64,000 nt of DNA from JALYZC01 sp963725645 (GCA_963725645.1 CAVRZD010000006.1:1612001-1676000); one strand, 5' to 3'. Positions 1-10,637 are shown, counted from the stretch's first letter. The notes: a model not told the origin generated them from the sequence alone. Numbers and translations are program-made.

Positions 1-295
1 CGCGACCGTCGTGACGGCCGTCGAACTGCCCGATGGCATCGACGGCGGCAAGGTCCCCGGGCTGCTGCGCAAGCGCGGCATCACCGCGAACGGCGGCCAG
101 GCCCAGCTCAAGGGCCGCATCCTGCGCATCGCCCACTGCGGGTACTTCGGCGCCTTCGACATCATCATCTCGCTGGCCGGCCTCGAGCAGGTGCTCGCGG
201 AGCTCGGGCACGAGGTGGAGCTGGGCGCCGGCGTCGCTGCCGCCCAGCGCGTGTTCCTCGAGGCCGGCGTGGGCGCGGTCGCGCCGCCCGCGTGA
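1..295 (+). CDS. Class V PLP-dependent aminotransferase, C-terminal fragment
   Basis: Only the last 97 or so codons are in the window; the reading frame is open from base 2 to the TGA at 293-295. The segment GRILRIAHCGYFGAFDIII followed by a Leu/Ala-rich helix and a short tail is the C-terminal small domain of the alanine-glyoxylate/serine-pyruvate/phosphoserine aminotransferase group (class V fold). The active-site lysine lies upstream, outside the window. Its stop overlaps the GTG of serA (GTGA), so the two are translationally coupled, which suggests this enzyme is the phosphoserine transaminase partner of SerA. That role is inferred from context; alanine-glyoxylate aminotransferase is the main alternative. 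Confidence 0.8.
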   Translation, partial: ATVVTAVELPDGIDGGKVPGLLRKRGITANGGQAQLKGRILRIAHCGYFGAFDIIISLAGLEQVLAELGHEVELGAGVAAAQRVFLEAGVGAVAPPA

Positions 296-1911
296 CCGCC
301 GCAAAGCCGAAGATCCTCGTCAAGGAGAAGATCGCCGACACGGGCGTGGACCTCCTGCGCGAGCGCTTCGACGTCGACGTGGGCGTCGACTGGTCCGACG
401 ACGAGCTCGCCGAGCGCATCGGGGGCTACGACGGCATCCTGATCCGCTCGGCCACCAAGCTCACGGCCGACCTGATCGCGCGCGCCGACCGCCTGAAGGT
501 GATCGGCCGCGCCGGCGTCGGCGTGGACAACGTCGATGTCGAGGCCGCCACCAAGCGCGGGATCGTGGTCGCCAACGCGCCCCAGTCCAACACGATCGCC
601 GCCGCCGAGCACACGATCGCGCTGATCCTCGCGCTCGCCCGCAACGTGCCCCAGGCGCACGCCTCGCTCACCGACCATCGCTGGGAGCGCTCCAGGTTTG
701 GCGGCGTCGAGGTGTACGAGAAGACGCTGGGCATCCTGGGCTTCGGGCGCATCGGCCAGCTCGTCGCCGCGCGTGCGAGCGCATTCGGCATGAACGTGCT
801 CGCCTACGACCCGTTCGTCGCGGCCGAGCGTTACGTGGAGCTGGGCGTGGAGAAGGCCGAGTCGTCCGACGAGGTCTACGCGCGCGCCGACTTCATCACG
901 GTCCACCTGCCCAAGACGCCCGAGACGAGGGGCTGGCTCGATGCCGAGGCCTTCGCCAAGATGAAGGACGGGGTGCGCGTCATCAACTGCGCCCGCGGCG
1001 AGCTGGTCGTGGACGAGGCGCTCAAGGACGCGCTGGACTCGGGCAAGGTCGCCGGCGCCGCGCTCGACGTGTTCCCGGAGGAGCCGATCACCGACTACGC
1101 GCTCTTCGACGGCTACGACAACGTCGTCGTCACGCCGCACCTGGGCGCCTCCACCACGGAGGCCCAGGACCGCGCCGGCGTCCAGACGGCCGAGCAGGTC
1201 CTCGCCGCGCTCACCGGGGGTGTGGTGACCAACGCGGTGAACATCCCCGCGATCCCGGCACGCGACATGGAGGTGCTCGGGCCGTTCCTGCCGCTGTGCG
1301 AGTCCCTCGGGCGCCTCGGCCTGGCGCTGGCGCAGGGCTCCTCCATCGATCGCATCGAGGCCGAGTTCCTCGGCCGTATCGCCGAGCACGACACGCGCCT
1401 GCTGGCCACGTCCGTGCTGCTCGGGGTGTTGCGCGGCCACACCGAGGAGGACGTCAACCTCGTCAACGCCCCCGCGCTGGCGGAGGAGCGCGGCATCGAG
1501 CTGGCCGAGGCCAAGCGCACCAGCGCGCGCGACTACACCGACCTCGTGCGCGTGGTCGTGGCGAGCGGCGACGCGAGCGTGCGCGTGGTCGGCACCACGA
1601 TCGGCCGCCGCGCGCGGCCGCACCTGCTGGAGGCCTGGGGCCAGCGCTTCGACCTCCAGCTCGAGCCCTACGTGACGCTCTTCCGCTACAGCGACGTCCC
1701 GGGCATGGTCGGCCGCGTCGGTACGGCCTTCGGCGAGCACGGCATCAACATCGTGTCGGCGGCCGTGGGCCGCCAGCCCGACGGGGCGCCGCAGGAGGAC
1801 CGGTCGCTGGCCGCGATGGCGATCACGAGCGACCGGCCCGTGCCGCAGGACGTGGTGGACGAGATCGTCGCCGGCGAGGGCTTCGTCGACGGCCGCACCG
1901 TGGCGCTCTGA
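292..1911 (+). CDS. serA: D-3-phosphoglycerate dehydrogenase
   Basis: This enzyme oxidises 3-phosphoglycerate to 3-phosphohydroxypyruvate with NAD+, the first step of serine synthesis. The 539-residue protein is the long form. It has the N-terminal substrate domain (about 1-100), a Rossmann domain with GFGRIG near residues 149-154, and the catalytic-region TPHLGAST near 282. An intervening allosteric substrate-binding region (about 320-455) is followed by a C-terminal ACT domain (about 460-539, FRYSDVPGMVGRVG) that normally binds serine for feedback inhibition. The GTG start overlaps the upstream aminotransferase stop as GTGA. It is probably cotranscribed with that gene and feedback-regulated as in other long-form SerA enzymes. 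Confidence 0.97.
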   Translation: MTAAKPKILVKEKIADTGVDLLRERFDVDVGVDWSDDELAERIGGYDGILIRSATKLTADLIARADRLKVIGRAGVGVDNVDVEAATKRGIVVANAPQSNTIAAAEHTIALILALARNVPQAHASLTDHRWERSRFGGVEVYEKTLGILGFGRIGQLVAARASAFGMNVLAYDPFVAAERYVELGVEKAESSDEVYARADFITVHLPKTPETRGWLDAEAFAKMKDGVRVINCARGELVVDEALKDALDSGKVAGAALDVFPEEPITDYALFDGYDNVVVTPHLGASTTEAQDRAGVQTAEQVLAALTGGVVTNAVNIPAIPARDMEVLGPFLPLCESLGRLGLALAQGSSIDRIEAEFLGRIAEHDTRLLATSVLLGVLRGHTEEDVNLVNAPALAEERGIELAEAKRTSARDYTDLVRVVVASGDASVRVVGTTIGRRARPHLLEAWGQRFDLQLEPYVTLFRYSDVPGMVGRVGTAFGEHGINIVSAAVGRQPDGAPQEDRSLAAMAITSDRPVPQDVVDEIVAGEGFVDGRTVAL

Positions 1912-1970
1912 CGCTCGTCCGCCCCGGCCACCCGCTCGAGCGCCGCTGGGCCAAAGTGGACAAACCGCCC

Positions 1971-2000
1971 TTGCTCCCCGTCGGCGCACTCTCGTACGCT
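1971..2000 (+). promoter_or_regulatory. Possible promoter of the APC permease
   Basis: TTGCTC at 1971-1976 and TACGCT at 1995-2000 are 18 nt apart, a plausible -35/-10 pair. A start near 2007 would leave a short leader with a strong SD (GGAGGAGGAG, 2015-2024) before the GTG at 2031. This is a weak motif match only. Confidence 0.3.
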
Positions 2001-2030
2001 GCGGCGTACACGACGGAGGAGGAGAGCGGC

Positions 2031-3560
2031 GTGGAGAGCGCATCGGTTCCGGTTAGCGGAGTGACGGTGGAGGTCCCCGACAAGGGCCTCAAGAAGAACG
2101 CCATCGGTTTCCTGTCCAACGTGGTGATCGGCGTGGCGTCAACGGCGCCCGCGTACTCGCTCGCGGCCACGCTCGGATTCGTCGTCGCCGTCGGCGGGGT
2201 TGGCGTGCACGCGCCGGCGGTCATGATCGTCGCGTTCGTCCCGATGCTGTTCGTGGCCGCGGCCTACAAGTACCTCAACCGCGCCGACCCGGACTGCGGG
2301 ACGACGTTCACGTGGACGACGCGCGCCTTCGGGCCGCAGGTCGGTTGGATCGGAGGCTGGGCGATCATCATCACCGACATCATCGTGATGGCGACGCTGG
2401 CCGAGATCGCCGCCAAGTACACCTACCTCCTGTTCGACTGGAACAGCGCCGCACGATCGACCTTCGCGCTGATCGTGGCGGCGGTCATCTGGATCGCCCT
2501 GATGACCTGGATCTGCTACCGCGGGATCGAGCTCTCGGCCAAGACGCAGCAGTTCCTGCTCGGCGCGGAGGTCGTGATCCTCTTCATCTTCGCCGTCGTC
2601 GCGCTGGTCAAGGTCTACGCCAATAGCCCCGCGGGCTCGATCGAGCCGGCGTTCTCCTGGTTCAACCCGTTCGACATGTCATCGACGGCGCTGATCGACG
2701 GCGTGCTGCTCGGGGTCTTCATCTACTGGGGGTGGGACAGCGGGGTGGCGGTCAACGAGGAGTCGGAGGGCAGCGCGGACGGTCCCGGCCGCGCCGCCGT
2801 GCTCTCGACGATCCTGCTCGTCCTGATCTACGTGATCGTGTCGGCCGCGTCGCAGGCGTATGCCGGTACGAAGTTCCTCAGCGACAACTCCGACGACGTG
2901 CTGAGCGTCCTCGGCAACAAGGTCTTCGGCGACCCGTGGAACAAGTTGCTAATCATCGCCGTCCTCACCTCGGCGTCCGCGTCGACGCAGACGACGATCC
3001 TGCCCACGGCGCGCACGACGCTCTCGATGGCGCGCTTCAAGGCGATCCCGGAGTCGTTCGGACGGATCCACCCGCGCAACCTGACGCCCTCGGTGTCCAC
3101 CCTCGCGATGGGCGGGATATCGATCGTCTGGACGATCCTCGTGCTGGCGCTCAACCCCGGTCAAACGGTGCTCGGGGACTCGATCACGGCACTCGGCTTT
3201 GGCATCTGCTTCTACTACGGGCTGACGGCGTTCGCATGCGTCGTGTTCTTCCGCAAGGAGCTCTTCAAGAGTGCCCGCAATTTCATCTTCGTCGGCCTGG
3301 TCCCCCTGGTCGGCGGCCTGATGATGCTGGGGATCTTCATCAAGGCGTTCAGCGACTACAGCAAGGCCGGCGTCAACTACGCCAAGCCGATCCTCGGAAT
3401 CGAGGTGCCGATCGCGATCGGGGTCGGCGGGCTCCTGCTCGGCGTGGTGCTGATGTTCTTCGCCTGGGCGAAATACAGGGAATTCTTCAGGCGCAGGCCG
3501 GAGGCCGCGATCGAGGGGACCCTCGAGGCGCCGGTCGAGCACGCCGAGGCGCACCTGTGA
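2031..3560 (+). CDS. APC-superfamily amino-acid permease
   Basis: This 509-residue integral membrane protein has about 12 hydrophobic segments and a short cytosolic N-terminus. The first helix region IGFLSNVVIGVASTAPAYS and the later GVFIYWGWDSGVAVNEE correspond to the conserved TM1 and TM6 unwound substrate/cation-binding regions of amino acid-polyamine-organocation transporters. It should carry amino acids or amines across the inner membrane; the substrate cannot be read from sequence. I chose the GTG at 2031 because of the strong SD GGAGGAGGAG ending 6 nt upstream. The same frame is open far upstream, but that part is only a shadow of serA. It lies alone after serA with a 119-nt gap. Confidence 0.9.
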   Translation: MESASVPVSGVTVEVPDKGLKKNAIGFLSNVVIGVASTAPAYSLAATLGFVVAVGGVGVHAPAVMIVAFVPMLFVAAAYKYLNRADPDCGTTFTWTTRAFGPQVGWIGGWAIIITDIIVMATLAEIAAKYTYLLFDWNSAARSTFALIVAAVIWIALMTWICYRGIELSAKTQQFLLGAEVVILFIFAVVALVKVYANSPAGSIEPAFSWFNPFDMSSTALIDGVLLGVFIYWGWDSGVAVNEESEGSADGPGRAAVLSTILLVLIYVIVSAASQAYAGTKFLSDNSDDVLSVLGNKVFGDPWNKLLIIAVLTSASASTQTTILPTARTTLSMARFKAIPESFGRIHPRNLTPSVSTLAMGGISIVWTILVLALNPGQTVLGDSITALGFGICFYYGLTAFACVVFFRKELFKSARNFIFVGLVPLVGGLMMLGIFIKAFSDYSKAGVNYAKPILGIEVPIAIGVGGLLLGVVLMFFAWAKYREFFRRRPEAAIEGTLEAPVEHAEAHL

Positions 3561-3603
3561 GCGCATAGGGGTCACGCACCACGCGCCAGCGCGACTCCTG
3601 GGA

Positions 3604-3609
3604 TAGGCT
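3604..3609 (+). promoter_or_regulatory. -10 hexamer TAGGCT of a leaderless promoter
   Basis: TAGGCT ends 9 nt before the ATG at 3619 and there is no SD-like sequence between them. Transcription would start at or within a few bases of the start codon. This matches the spacing seen at many other unit-leading genes here. Confidence 0.45.
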
Positions 3610-3618
3610 CGCCGGCGC

Positions 3619-4620
3619 ATGCGCGCGGTCGTGATCACGAAGCACGGGCCGCCCGAGGTGCTCCAGGTCGAGGAGCGCCCGGCGCCCGACCGGCCGCTGG
3701 GCGGCCAGGTCGCGGTCGACGTCGCCGCCGCCGGCATCAACTTCGCCGACACCATGGCGCGGGTGGGCCTGTATCCCGACGCGCCCAAGCCGCCGACCGT
3801 CGTCGGGTACGAGGTCGCGGGGACGGTCCGGGCCGTCGGCCCCGGCGCCGAGGGCATCGAGGTCGGCCAGCGTGTGATGGCCGGAACGCGCTTCGGCGGC
3901 TACGTCGAGCAGATCGTGGTCAAGGCGGCCGACGTCGTGCCGCTGCCCGACGGGCTGAGCTTCGAGCAGGGCGCAGCGATCCCCGTCAACTACTCGACCG
4001 CGTGGGCCGGCCTGATCCGCTACGGCGCGCTCCAGCGCGGCGAGCGCGTGCTGATCCACGCCGCCGCCGGGGGCGTCGGCATCTCCGCGACGCAGATCGC
4101 GAAGCGGTCGGGCGCCGAGATCTATGGCACGGCCTCGCCCGGCAAGCACGAGGCGATCCGCGGGTTCGGCGTCGACCACGCGATCGACTACACCCGGCCG
4201 GGCTGGGAGGCCGACCTCCCGGAGTTCGACGTGATCATGGACGCCATCGGCGGCAAGAGCTTCCGCACCGGCTACAACCTGCTCGCGCCCGGCGGCCGCC
4301 TGGTCGCGTTCGGGGCCTCGTCGGTGATGTCGGGCGAGCGGCGCAACCTGGTCACCGCGGCCCGGGCCGCGATCCGGATGCCGCGCTTCAACCTGATCAA
4401 GCAGATGTCGGCGTCGAAGGCGGTGATCGGCCTCAACATGCTCACGCTGTGGGACCACGCCGGCACGATCGAGCCCTGGATCGCCCCGCTGCGCGAGATG
4501 CTCGACGACGGGACGATCGTGCCCGTCGTCGCGGAGGCGTTCCCGTTCGACCGCGCCCCGGACGCCCACCGCTTCATCGCCGAGCGGCGCAACATCGGCA
4601 AGGTCGTCCTCACGCCCTAG
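3619..4620 (+). CDS. NADPH:quinone-reductase-like medium-chain dehydrogenase/reductase
   Basis: This 333-residue protein is a soluble MDR-family oxidoreductase of the zeta-crystallin/VAT-1-like branch. It has the N-terminal GroES-like fold (GINFADTMAR around residue 40; VVGYEVAGTV near 62) and a Rossmann domain with the AAAGGVG nucleotide motif near residues 147-153. The cysteine and histidine ligands of zinc alcohol dehydrogenases are absent, as expected for the quinone-reductase branch. Substrate is unknown; quinones or enones with NADPH are typical. It appears monocistronic, with a leaderless-type -10 before it and the leuA leader region after it. Confidence 0.85.
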   Translation: MRAVVITKHGPPEVLQVEERPAPDRPLGGQVAVDVAAAGINFADTMARVGLYPDAPKPPTVVGYEVAGTVRAVGPGAEGIEVGQRVMAGTRFGGYVEQIVVKAADVVPLPDGLSFEQGAAIPVNYSTAWAGLIRYGALQRGERVLIHAAAGGVGISATQIAKRSGAEIYGTASPGKHEAIRGFGVDHAIDYTRPGWEADLPEFDVIMDAIGGKSFRTGYNLLAPGGRLVAFGASSVMSGERRNLVTAARAAIRMPRFNLIKQMSASKAVIGLNMLTLWDHAGTIEPWIAPLREMLDDGTIVPVVAEAFPFDRAPDAHRFIAERRNIGKVVLTP

Positions 4621-4639
4621 CCGGCGCAACCGGGCGTGC

Positions 4640-4645
4640 TACATT
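4640..4645 (+). promoter_or_regulatory. -10 hexamer TACATT of the leuA leader transcript
   Basis: TACATT lies 10 nt before the ATG of the Leu-rich leader ORF (4656) with no SD, so the transcript is predicted to begin almost at the leader peptide start codon. No convincing -35 element is visible. Confidence 0.5.
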
Positions 4646-4655
4646 CCGCGAGCGC

Positions 4656-4709
4656 ATGACGCACCTGCTCGACCTTCGCCTTCTTCTCCTCCCCCTTCGG
4701 GGGGAATAG
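4656..4709 (+). CDS. leuL: Leucine-rich leader peptide of leuA (17 aa)
   Basis: The ORF encodes MTHLLDLRLLLLPLRGE and stops at TAG 4707-4709. Eight of 17 residues are leucine, and four of the eight Leu codons are CTT, a codon that is scarce in the surrounding genes where CTG and CTC dominate. It lies 67 nt upstream of leuA, whose product commits carbon to leucine. Leu-rich leader peptides that sense charged tRNA-Leu are known before leu genes in enterobacteria and several actinobacteria, so this is most likely a leucine attenuator. Expression of the peptide has not been shown; the call rests on codon content, position, and the complementary RNA segments described separately. Confidence 0.7.
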   Translation: MTHLLDLRLLLLPLRGE

Positions 4710-4772
4710 CGCGTGGCGGCCGCGTAGCCGCAAACCAGCCGAGAAGAAGCCGTAGGACGAGACGCAAAGGAG
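4680..4772 (+). promoter_or_regulatory. Attenuation-like RNA fold before leuA
   Basis: Leader codons 9-11 (CTTCTTCTC, 4680-4688) are perfectly complementary to GAGAAGAAG at 4741-4749. Between them lie a 6-bp stem closed by a UUCG tetraloop (4690-4695 with 4700-4705) and a 5-bp hairpin (4716-4720 with 4727-4731). CTCCT at 4686-4690 can also pair with AGGAG (4768-4772) of the leuA SD. A ribosome stalled on the Leu codons would mask one arm. No U-tract is present, so a Rho-dependent or translational mechanism is more likely than an intrinsic terminator. Confidence 0.55.
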
Positions 4773-4776
4773 CGAC

Positions 4777-6354
<1,578 letters not shown>

Positions 6355-6384
6355 CGCTCCTGGACGCCGGGGGCGGCGGCGCCC

Positions 6385-6390
6385 TATCGT
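6385..6390 (+). promoter_or_regulatory. -10 hexamer TATCGT, leaderless type
   Basis: TATCGT ends exactly 7 nt before the ATG at 6398; no SD is visible. This is the canonical distance for a transcription start on the A of the start codon. Confidence 0.45.
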
Positions 6391-6397
6391 GCCGCGC

Positions 6398-8216
6398 ATG
6401 GAGACGAGCGCCGCCGCCGCCGCCACAAGACCCGCCGCCCTCGACGGGCCGACGCTGTGCGCGGCGTTCCAGCGCACGGCAGCGGAGCGGGGCGACGCCG
6501 TCGCGCTGCGCACCCCGGGCGACGGCGTACGCGTGACGTGGCGCGAGTACGCGGCGCGCGCAGGCGACTACGCGTCGGGCCTGGCGGCGCTGGGCATCGG
6601 CCCCGGCGACACGGTCGCGATCATGCTCTGCAACCGGCCCGAGTTCCACCTCGTGGACTGCGCTGCGATGCACCTCGGCGCAGTCCCGTTCTCGGTCTAC
6701 AACACGTCCTCGCCCGAGCAGCTCGAGTACCTGCTCGGCGACGCCGCCAACCGCGTCGTGATCTGCGAGCCCGCGTTCCTGGACCGCGTGCTCGCTGCCC
6801 GCGCCGCCTGTCCCGCGGTCGAGCACGTGATCGTCGTCGACGGAGAGGGCGGAGGAGGGCACGCTCACGCTCGACGACCTCGTGGCCCATGGCGAGCCAG
6901 GCTTCGACGCCGAGGCCGCCGCGCGCGCCGTCGCGCCCGACGACCTGCTCACGCTGATCTACACGTCGGGCACGACCGGCCCGCCCAAGGGCGTGCAGAT
7001 CACGCACGCGAACATGCTCGCCGAGTGGCGGGCCCTGTACGCCGTGTCGCCGACCCCGCCCCACGGACGCCTGATCTCCTTCCTGCCGGCAGCCCACATC
7101 GCGGACCGCTGGTCGAGCCACTACGGCGCGATGGTCTTCGGCCACGAGGTCACGTGCTGTCGCGACCCCCGCCGGGTCATGGAGATCGTCCCCGAGGTGC
7201 GCCCGACGACGTTCGGCACCGTGCCCCGGATCTGGGAGAAGACGAAGACCGCGCTGGAGGCCGCCTTCGACGCCGAGCCCGACGAGGACCGGCGCGCCGC
7301 GGTGCGTTGGGCGCTCGACGTCGGCCGGCGGCGCGTGCGCGCCGTGCAGGCGGGCGAACCGGTCGACGAGGCGCTCGCGGATGAGCACGCCCGGGCCGAC
7401 GAGCTCGTGCTCTCCAAGCTGCGCGAGCACCTCGGGCTCGACCAGGCCGACCGCTTCGTGGCCGGGGCGGCGCCGACGCCGGTGGACGTGCTCGAGTTCT
7501 TCGCCGCCATCGGCATCGAGATCTCCGAGACCTGGGGGATGTCCGAGCTCACGTGCCTGGCCACGATCAACCCGCCCGAGCGGATCAAGATCGGCACCGT
7601 CGGTCGGCCGATTCCCGGCGTCGAGGTGCGCCTCGCCGACGACGGCGAGATCCTCGTCCGCGGCGACATCGTCATGCCGGGCTATCGCAAGCAGCCGGAG
7701 CTGACCGCCGACACGATCGACCCCGACGGCTGGCTGCACACCGGCGACGTCGGGACGTTCGACGAGGACGGCTACCTGAGCATCGTCGACCGCAAGAAGG
7801 AGCTGATCATCAACTCCGCGGGCAAGAACATGTCGCCGGCCAACATCGAGGCGGCACTGAAGGCCGCGAGTCCGCTGATCGGCCAGGCGTGCGTGATCGG
7901 CGACCGCCGCCCCTACAACGTCGCGTTGATCGTGCTCGACCCCGACGGCACGGCGGCGTTCGCCGGCGAGCACGGCCTCGGGGACGAGGCGCTGGGCGCA
8001 CTGGCCGAGGCCGAGGCGATCGTCGAGGCCGTGGCCGCCGGCGTGCAGCGCGCCAACGAGCGGCTCTCCCGCGTCGAGCAGATCAAGCGCTTCCGGATCC
8101 TCGAGGGGGAGTGGGAGCCCGGCGGCGACGAGCTGACGCCGACGATGAAGCTCAAGCGCCGGCCGATCGGCGAGAAGTACGCCGAGGAGATCGAGGCGCT
8201 GTACGCCGAGGCCTGA
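6398..8216 (+). pseudogene. Long-chain acyl-CoA synthetase (AMP-forming), frameshifted
   Basis: Two overlapping reading frames together encode one protein of the ANL superfamily. The N-terminal part starts at ATG 6398 (MCNRPEFHLVDCAAMHLGAV) and runs to VIVVDGEG near 6850. The rest, from about 6855, continues one base later with EGTLTLDDLVAHG, the AMP-binding motif YTSGTTGPPKG (6960-6993), and VDRKKELIINSAGKNMSP near the C-terminus. Removing one G from the G-runs at 6843-6860 would restore a 605-codon ORF, close to the 602 residues of the intact paralogue at 55028-56836 that aligns throughout. It is either a sequencing/assembly error in a G-rich stretch or a recent pseudogene. An internal ATG at 6882 could give only the C-terminal part, which lacks the first third of the fold. 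Confidence 0.85.
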
Positions 8217-8243
8217 CCGTCGCACGAACGGCGGCGTTCGCTT

Positions 8244-8249
8244 TACAAT
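8244..8249 (+). promoter_or_regulatory. -10 hexamer TACAAT, leaderless type
   Basis: TACAAT, the best -10 match in this region, lies 6 nt before the ATG at 8256 with no SD. No -35 consensus is recognisable. Confidence 0.5.
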
Positions 8250-8255
8250 CGGGGC

Positions 8256-9335
8256 ATGCGCCTGGGCAGGGGAGCCCTGATCGCGGCCGTCGCGGCCGGC
8301 CTGACGCTGCTCGACAGCGCGCCGGCGGGCGCGCTCGCGCCGCCGACCGGCTGGAACGGCGCGAACCCGTTCAGCTGCGAGCTCCAGTACGTCGGCTTCG
8401 GAACCGCCTTCCCGCACCCCGACGCGGACCCCTTCTGCGTCGACTTCGACAAGCGCCGCCAGAACGTCACCGACCTCGGCGTCGTGGACTTCCTGTCGCA
8501 GGAGCCCGCGCGGGTCGCGGCGGCCGTGCCGAAGTGCTTCTACTTCCAGTCCGACCACTGGCGCGGCTCGATCGTCCAGGGCGATCCGTCCACGAAGACC
8601 TACGAGTGGGACGGGCACTACTTCTTCGACAAGGCGACCGGCGACGGCGGCGTATGGGTGACGAACTTCAACTTCAACGGGCAGACGTACGACCCGAGCG
8701 CGATTCCGGGCATCCCGCCCGAGTACTCGCGCTTCTTCGGGCCCGGGACCGGCGGCATGATCACGCACAACTCCATCCCCGGCGATCCCCGCTGCGTCGA
8801 GCTCGCCCGCACCAACCCGCGCGCCGTGTACGGCGCCGGGAAGCCGGTGCCGAGCTGTTCCTCGCCGAACGGAAGCGCCTCGACCCGCCGCCTCGGGGTC
8901 GTGACCGTCGGCGACACGGAGCGCCGCGTCCGCGACCTGCTGGGCGCGCCCAGCGAGGTGCGTCGCGGGTTCCTGCGGTATTGCCTGAACGACCGCGCCA
9001 CCTTCCTGGTCGGCCAGGCGGGGGACCGAAGCGGCGACGCCGGCGGTGCGGGCGCCGGCGACGAGCCGACCACCCTCGTCTACACCGACTCGCAGGCCTA
9101 CCGCTACCTCCGCGTCCGGCCCGGGCTCGGCACCAGCGCGCTCAAGCGCCGCTGGCGCCACGCGACCATCCGCCTCCGCATGGGGAAGGTCGCGATCTAC
9201 GCGCCGAGCCGGACGAGCCCGGTGATCGTCGGCCTGCGCTCGGCGCGCGTGCGCTGGATCGCGGTCTACGACCGCGGCCGGATCCGCTCGCCCAGCTCGC
9301 TTCGCGAGTACCTGCTGCGCACCACGCCCGACTGA
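8256..9335 (+). CDS. Secreted protein of unknown function
   Basis: The 359-residue protein starts with a typical Sec signal peptide (MRLGRGALIAAVAAGLTLLDSAPAGALA, cleavage near residue 28). The mature part is rich in aromatic residues, with scattered Cys, for example FSCELQYVGFG, DPFCVDFD and PKCFYFQSD, followed by a basic C-terminal region (RWRHATIRLRMGKVAIY). I recognise no catalytic family. It is probably exported and disulfide-bonded. It runs convergently into the subtilisin-like protease gene with a 6-nt gap. A -10 hexamer lies 6 nt before the ATG, suggesting a monocistronic leaderless transcript. Confidence 0.75.
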   Translation: MRLGRGALIAAVAAGLTLLDSAPAGALAPPTGWNGANPFSCELQYVGFGTAFPHPDADPFCVDFDKRRQNVTDLGVVDFLSQEPARVAAAVPKCFYFQSDHWRGSIVQGDPSTKTYEWDGHYFFDKATGDGGVWVTNFNFNGQTYDPSAIPGIPPEYSRFFGPGTGGMITHNSIPGDPRCVELARTNPRAVYGAGKPVPSCSSPNGSASTRRLGVVTVGDTERRVRDLLGAPSEVRRGFLRYCLNDRATFLVGQAGDRSGDAGGAGAGDEPTTLVYTDSQAYRYLRVRPGLGTSALKRRWRHATIRLRMGKVAIYAPSRTSPVIVGLRSARVRWIAVYDRGRIRSPSSLREYLLRTTPD

Positions 9336-9341
9336 CGCGGC

Positions 9342-10637
9342 TCAGCGCACCAGCGTGACGGTGCGATCGATCGCCCGCGCGCCCGGGAGCGTGATCCGCA
9401 CGCGCAGGCGCGCGCGCCGCACGCCGCGAAGCGCGCGTCGCGCGGCGCGGCTCAGGCGGGCGGTGACCACCACCGGTCGTCCGGCGCGCACGGCACGCGA
9501 GGCCGCGGCCGCGAGCCGGCGTCCCAGCCGCACGCTGACGCGGCAGCGGCCGCGTCCGGTCGCCGTGCAGGTGACGCGCAGCCCGTGTCGCAGGACGTAG
9601 CCGATGCGCTGCACCGACGCGAGCCGGGCGCGCGCGCCGCTTCCCGACCGCGAGCCGCCGGCGCCGCCCGTCGCGCCACCCGAGCCCCCGCCCGCACCGC
9701 CGAGCCCGGCCACCGCGGCGCGTGCGTCCACGATGCCCGCACCGTAGGTGGAGTCCGGGCCGGGTGAGCCGACGTCGCGCGCGGTCGCAAGGATGCGCTG
9801 GACGGCAGCCTGCCCGTGCACGCCGAGCCCGGCGAGCAGGGCGGCCACGGCGGCGACGTGCGGAGTCGCCTGCGAGGTCCCGGCCATCTCCTCGTACGTG
9901 CTCGAGGGGACGGTCGAGAGGATGTCGTGGTCCAGCGGCAGTCCCGACCCGCCCGGTGCGCTGATGCCGAGCCCGTCGCCGAAGTTCGAGTAGACGGCAC
10001 GGTTCCCGCTGCGGTCGACGGCGCCGACGCACAGCAGGCGCCCCTCCCCGGACGGTTGGTCGCACGCGGGGAGGCCGCTGTTGCCCGCGGCCGCCACGAC
10101 CACGATGCCGGCGTCGAGCGCGCGGTCGATCGCCTGGTCGAACTCCGGCGTGCTGCCGCCGAGCAGGGGGACGTCGCTGCCGAGGGACAGGTTGATGACG
10201 TCGACCCGGTGCGCGACCGCGTAGTCGATGCCCCTGATGACGTCGTCGGTGCTCCCCGAGCCGTCATTGCCGAGCACGCGCACGGGCAGCACCATCGCGC
10301 CGGGCGCCACGCCCTCGACGCCGATTCCGTTGCCCGCGTCGGCGGCGACGATCCCGGTCACGTGCGTCCCGTGGCCCTCGCCGTCCTGGGGCGTCGCGTC
10401 GCCGTCGACGAAGTCGTAGCCGGGCAGCAGCCGCCCGGCGAGGTCCGGGTGATCGGCCTGCACGCCGCTGTCGACCACCGCGACGACGGCGCCGCGGCCG
10501 GTGGCGACCTGATGCGCGGGGTCGGCCGCGATCATGTCGAGCCCCCACTGCTGCGGGCGCAGGGGGTCGGGCGCCGCCCGCGCCGCCGGCGCGACGGCGA
10601 GCAACCCCGCCACCGCCAGGAGGACGAGCCGCCGCAT
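9342..10637 (-). CDS. Secreted subtilisin-like serine protease (S8)
   Basis: The 431-residue protein has a signal peptide (MRRLVLLAVAGLLAVAPAARA) and a peptidase S8 domain with the full catalytic triad: Asp in VVAVVDSGVQADHPDL, His in GHGTHVTGIVA, and Ser in EMAGTSQATPHVAAVAALL. The oxyanion Asn region is VVAAAGNSG. After the catalytic domain come a Gly/Ser-rich linker (GLGGAGGGSGGATGG) and a basic beta-rich C-terminal domain of about 110 residues. It is expected to be a secreted or surface endopeptidase; no inhibitor propeptide is obvious. The start at 10637 follows from the signal peptide; the frame is open further upstream only as antisense to the XRE-cupin gene. Confidence 0.93.
   Translation of the reverse strand: MRRLVLLAVAGLLAVAPAARAAPDPLRPQQWGLDMIAADPAHQVATGRGAVVAVVDSGVQADHPDLAGRLLPGYDFVDGDATPQDGEGHGTHVTGIVAADAGNGIGVEGVAPGAMVLPVRVLGNDGSGSTDDVIRGIDYAVAHRVDVINLSLGSDVPLLGGSTPEFDQAIDRALDAGIVVVAAAGNSGLPACDQPSGEGRLLCVGAVDRSGNRAVYSNFGDGLGISAPGGSGLPLDHDILSTVPSSTYEEMAGTSQATPHVAAVAALLAGLGVHGQAAVQRILATARDVGSPGPDSTYGAGIVDARAAVAGLGGAGGGSGGATGGAGGSRSGSGARARLASVQRIGYVLRHGLRVTCTATGRGRCRVSVRLGRRLAAAASRAVRAGRPVVVTARLSRAARRALRGVRRARLRVRITLPGARAIDRTVTLVR

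Noticed and set aside
33..2030. Long open frame on the plus strand leading into the permease, as one 1175-codon ORF
   Set aside because: The part before 2031 is Arg/Ala/Pro-rich out-of-frame reading of serA; the permease has its own GTG with a strong SD.
6621..9161. 846-codon minus-strand open frame
   Set aside because: It is antisense to the acyl-CoA synthetase and the secreted protein, has low-complexity composition and no family motif; long antisense frames are expected at this GC content.
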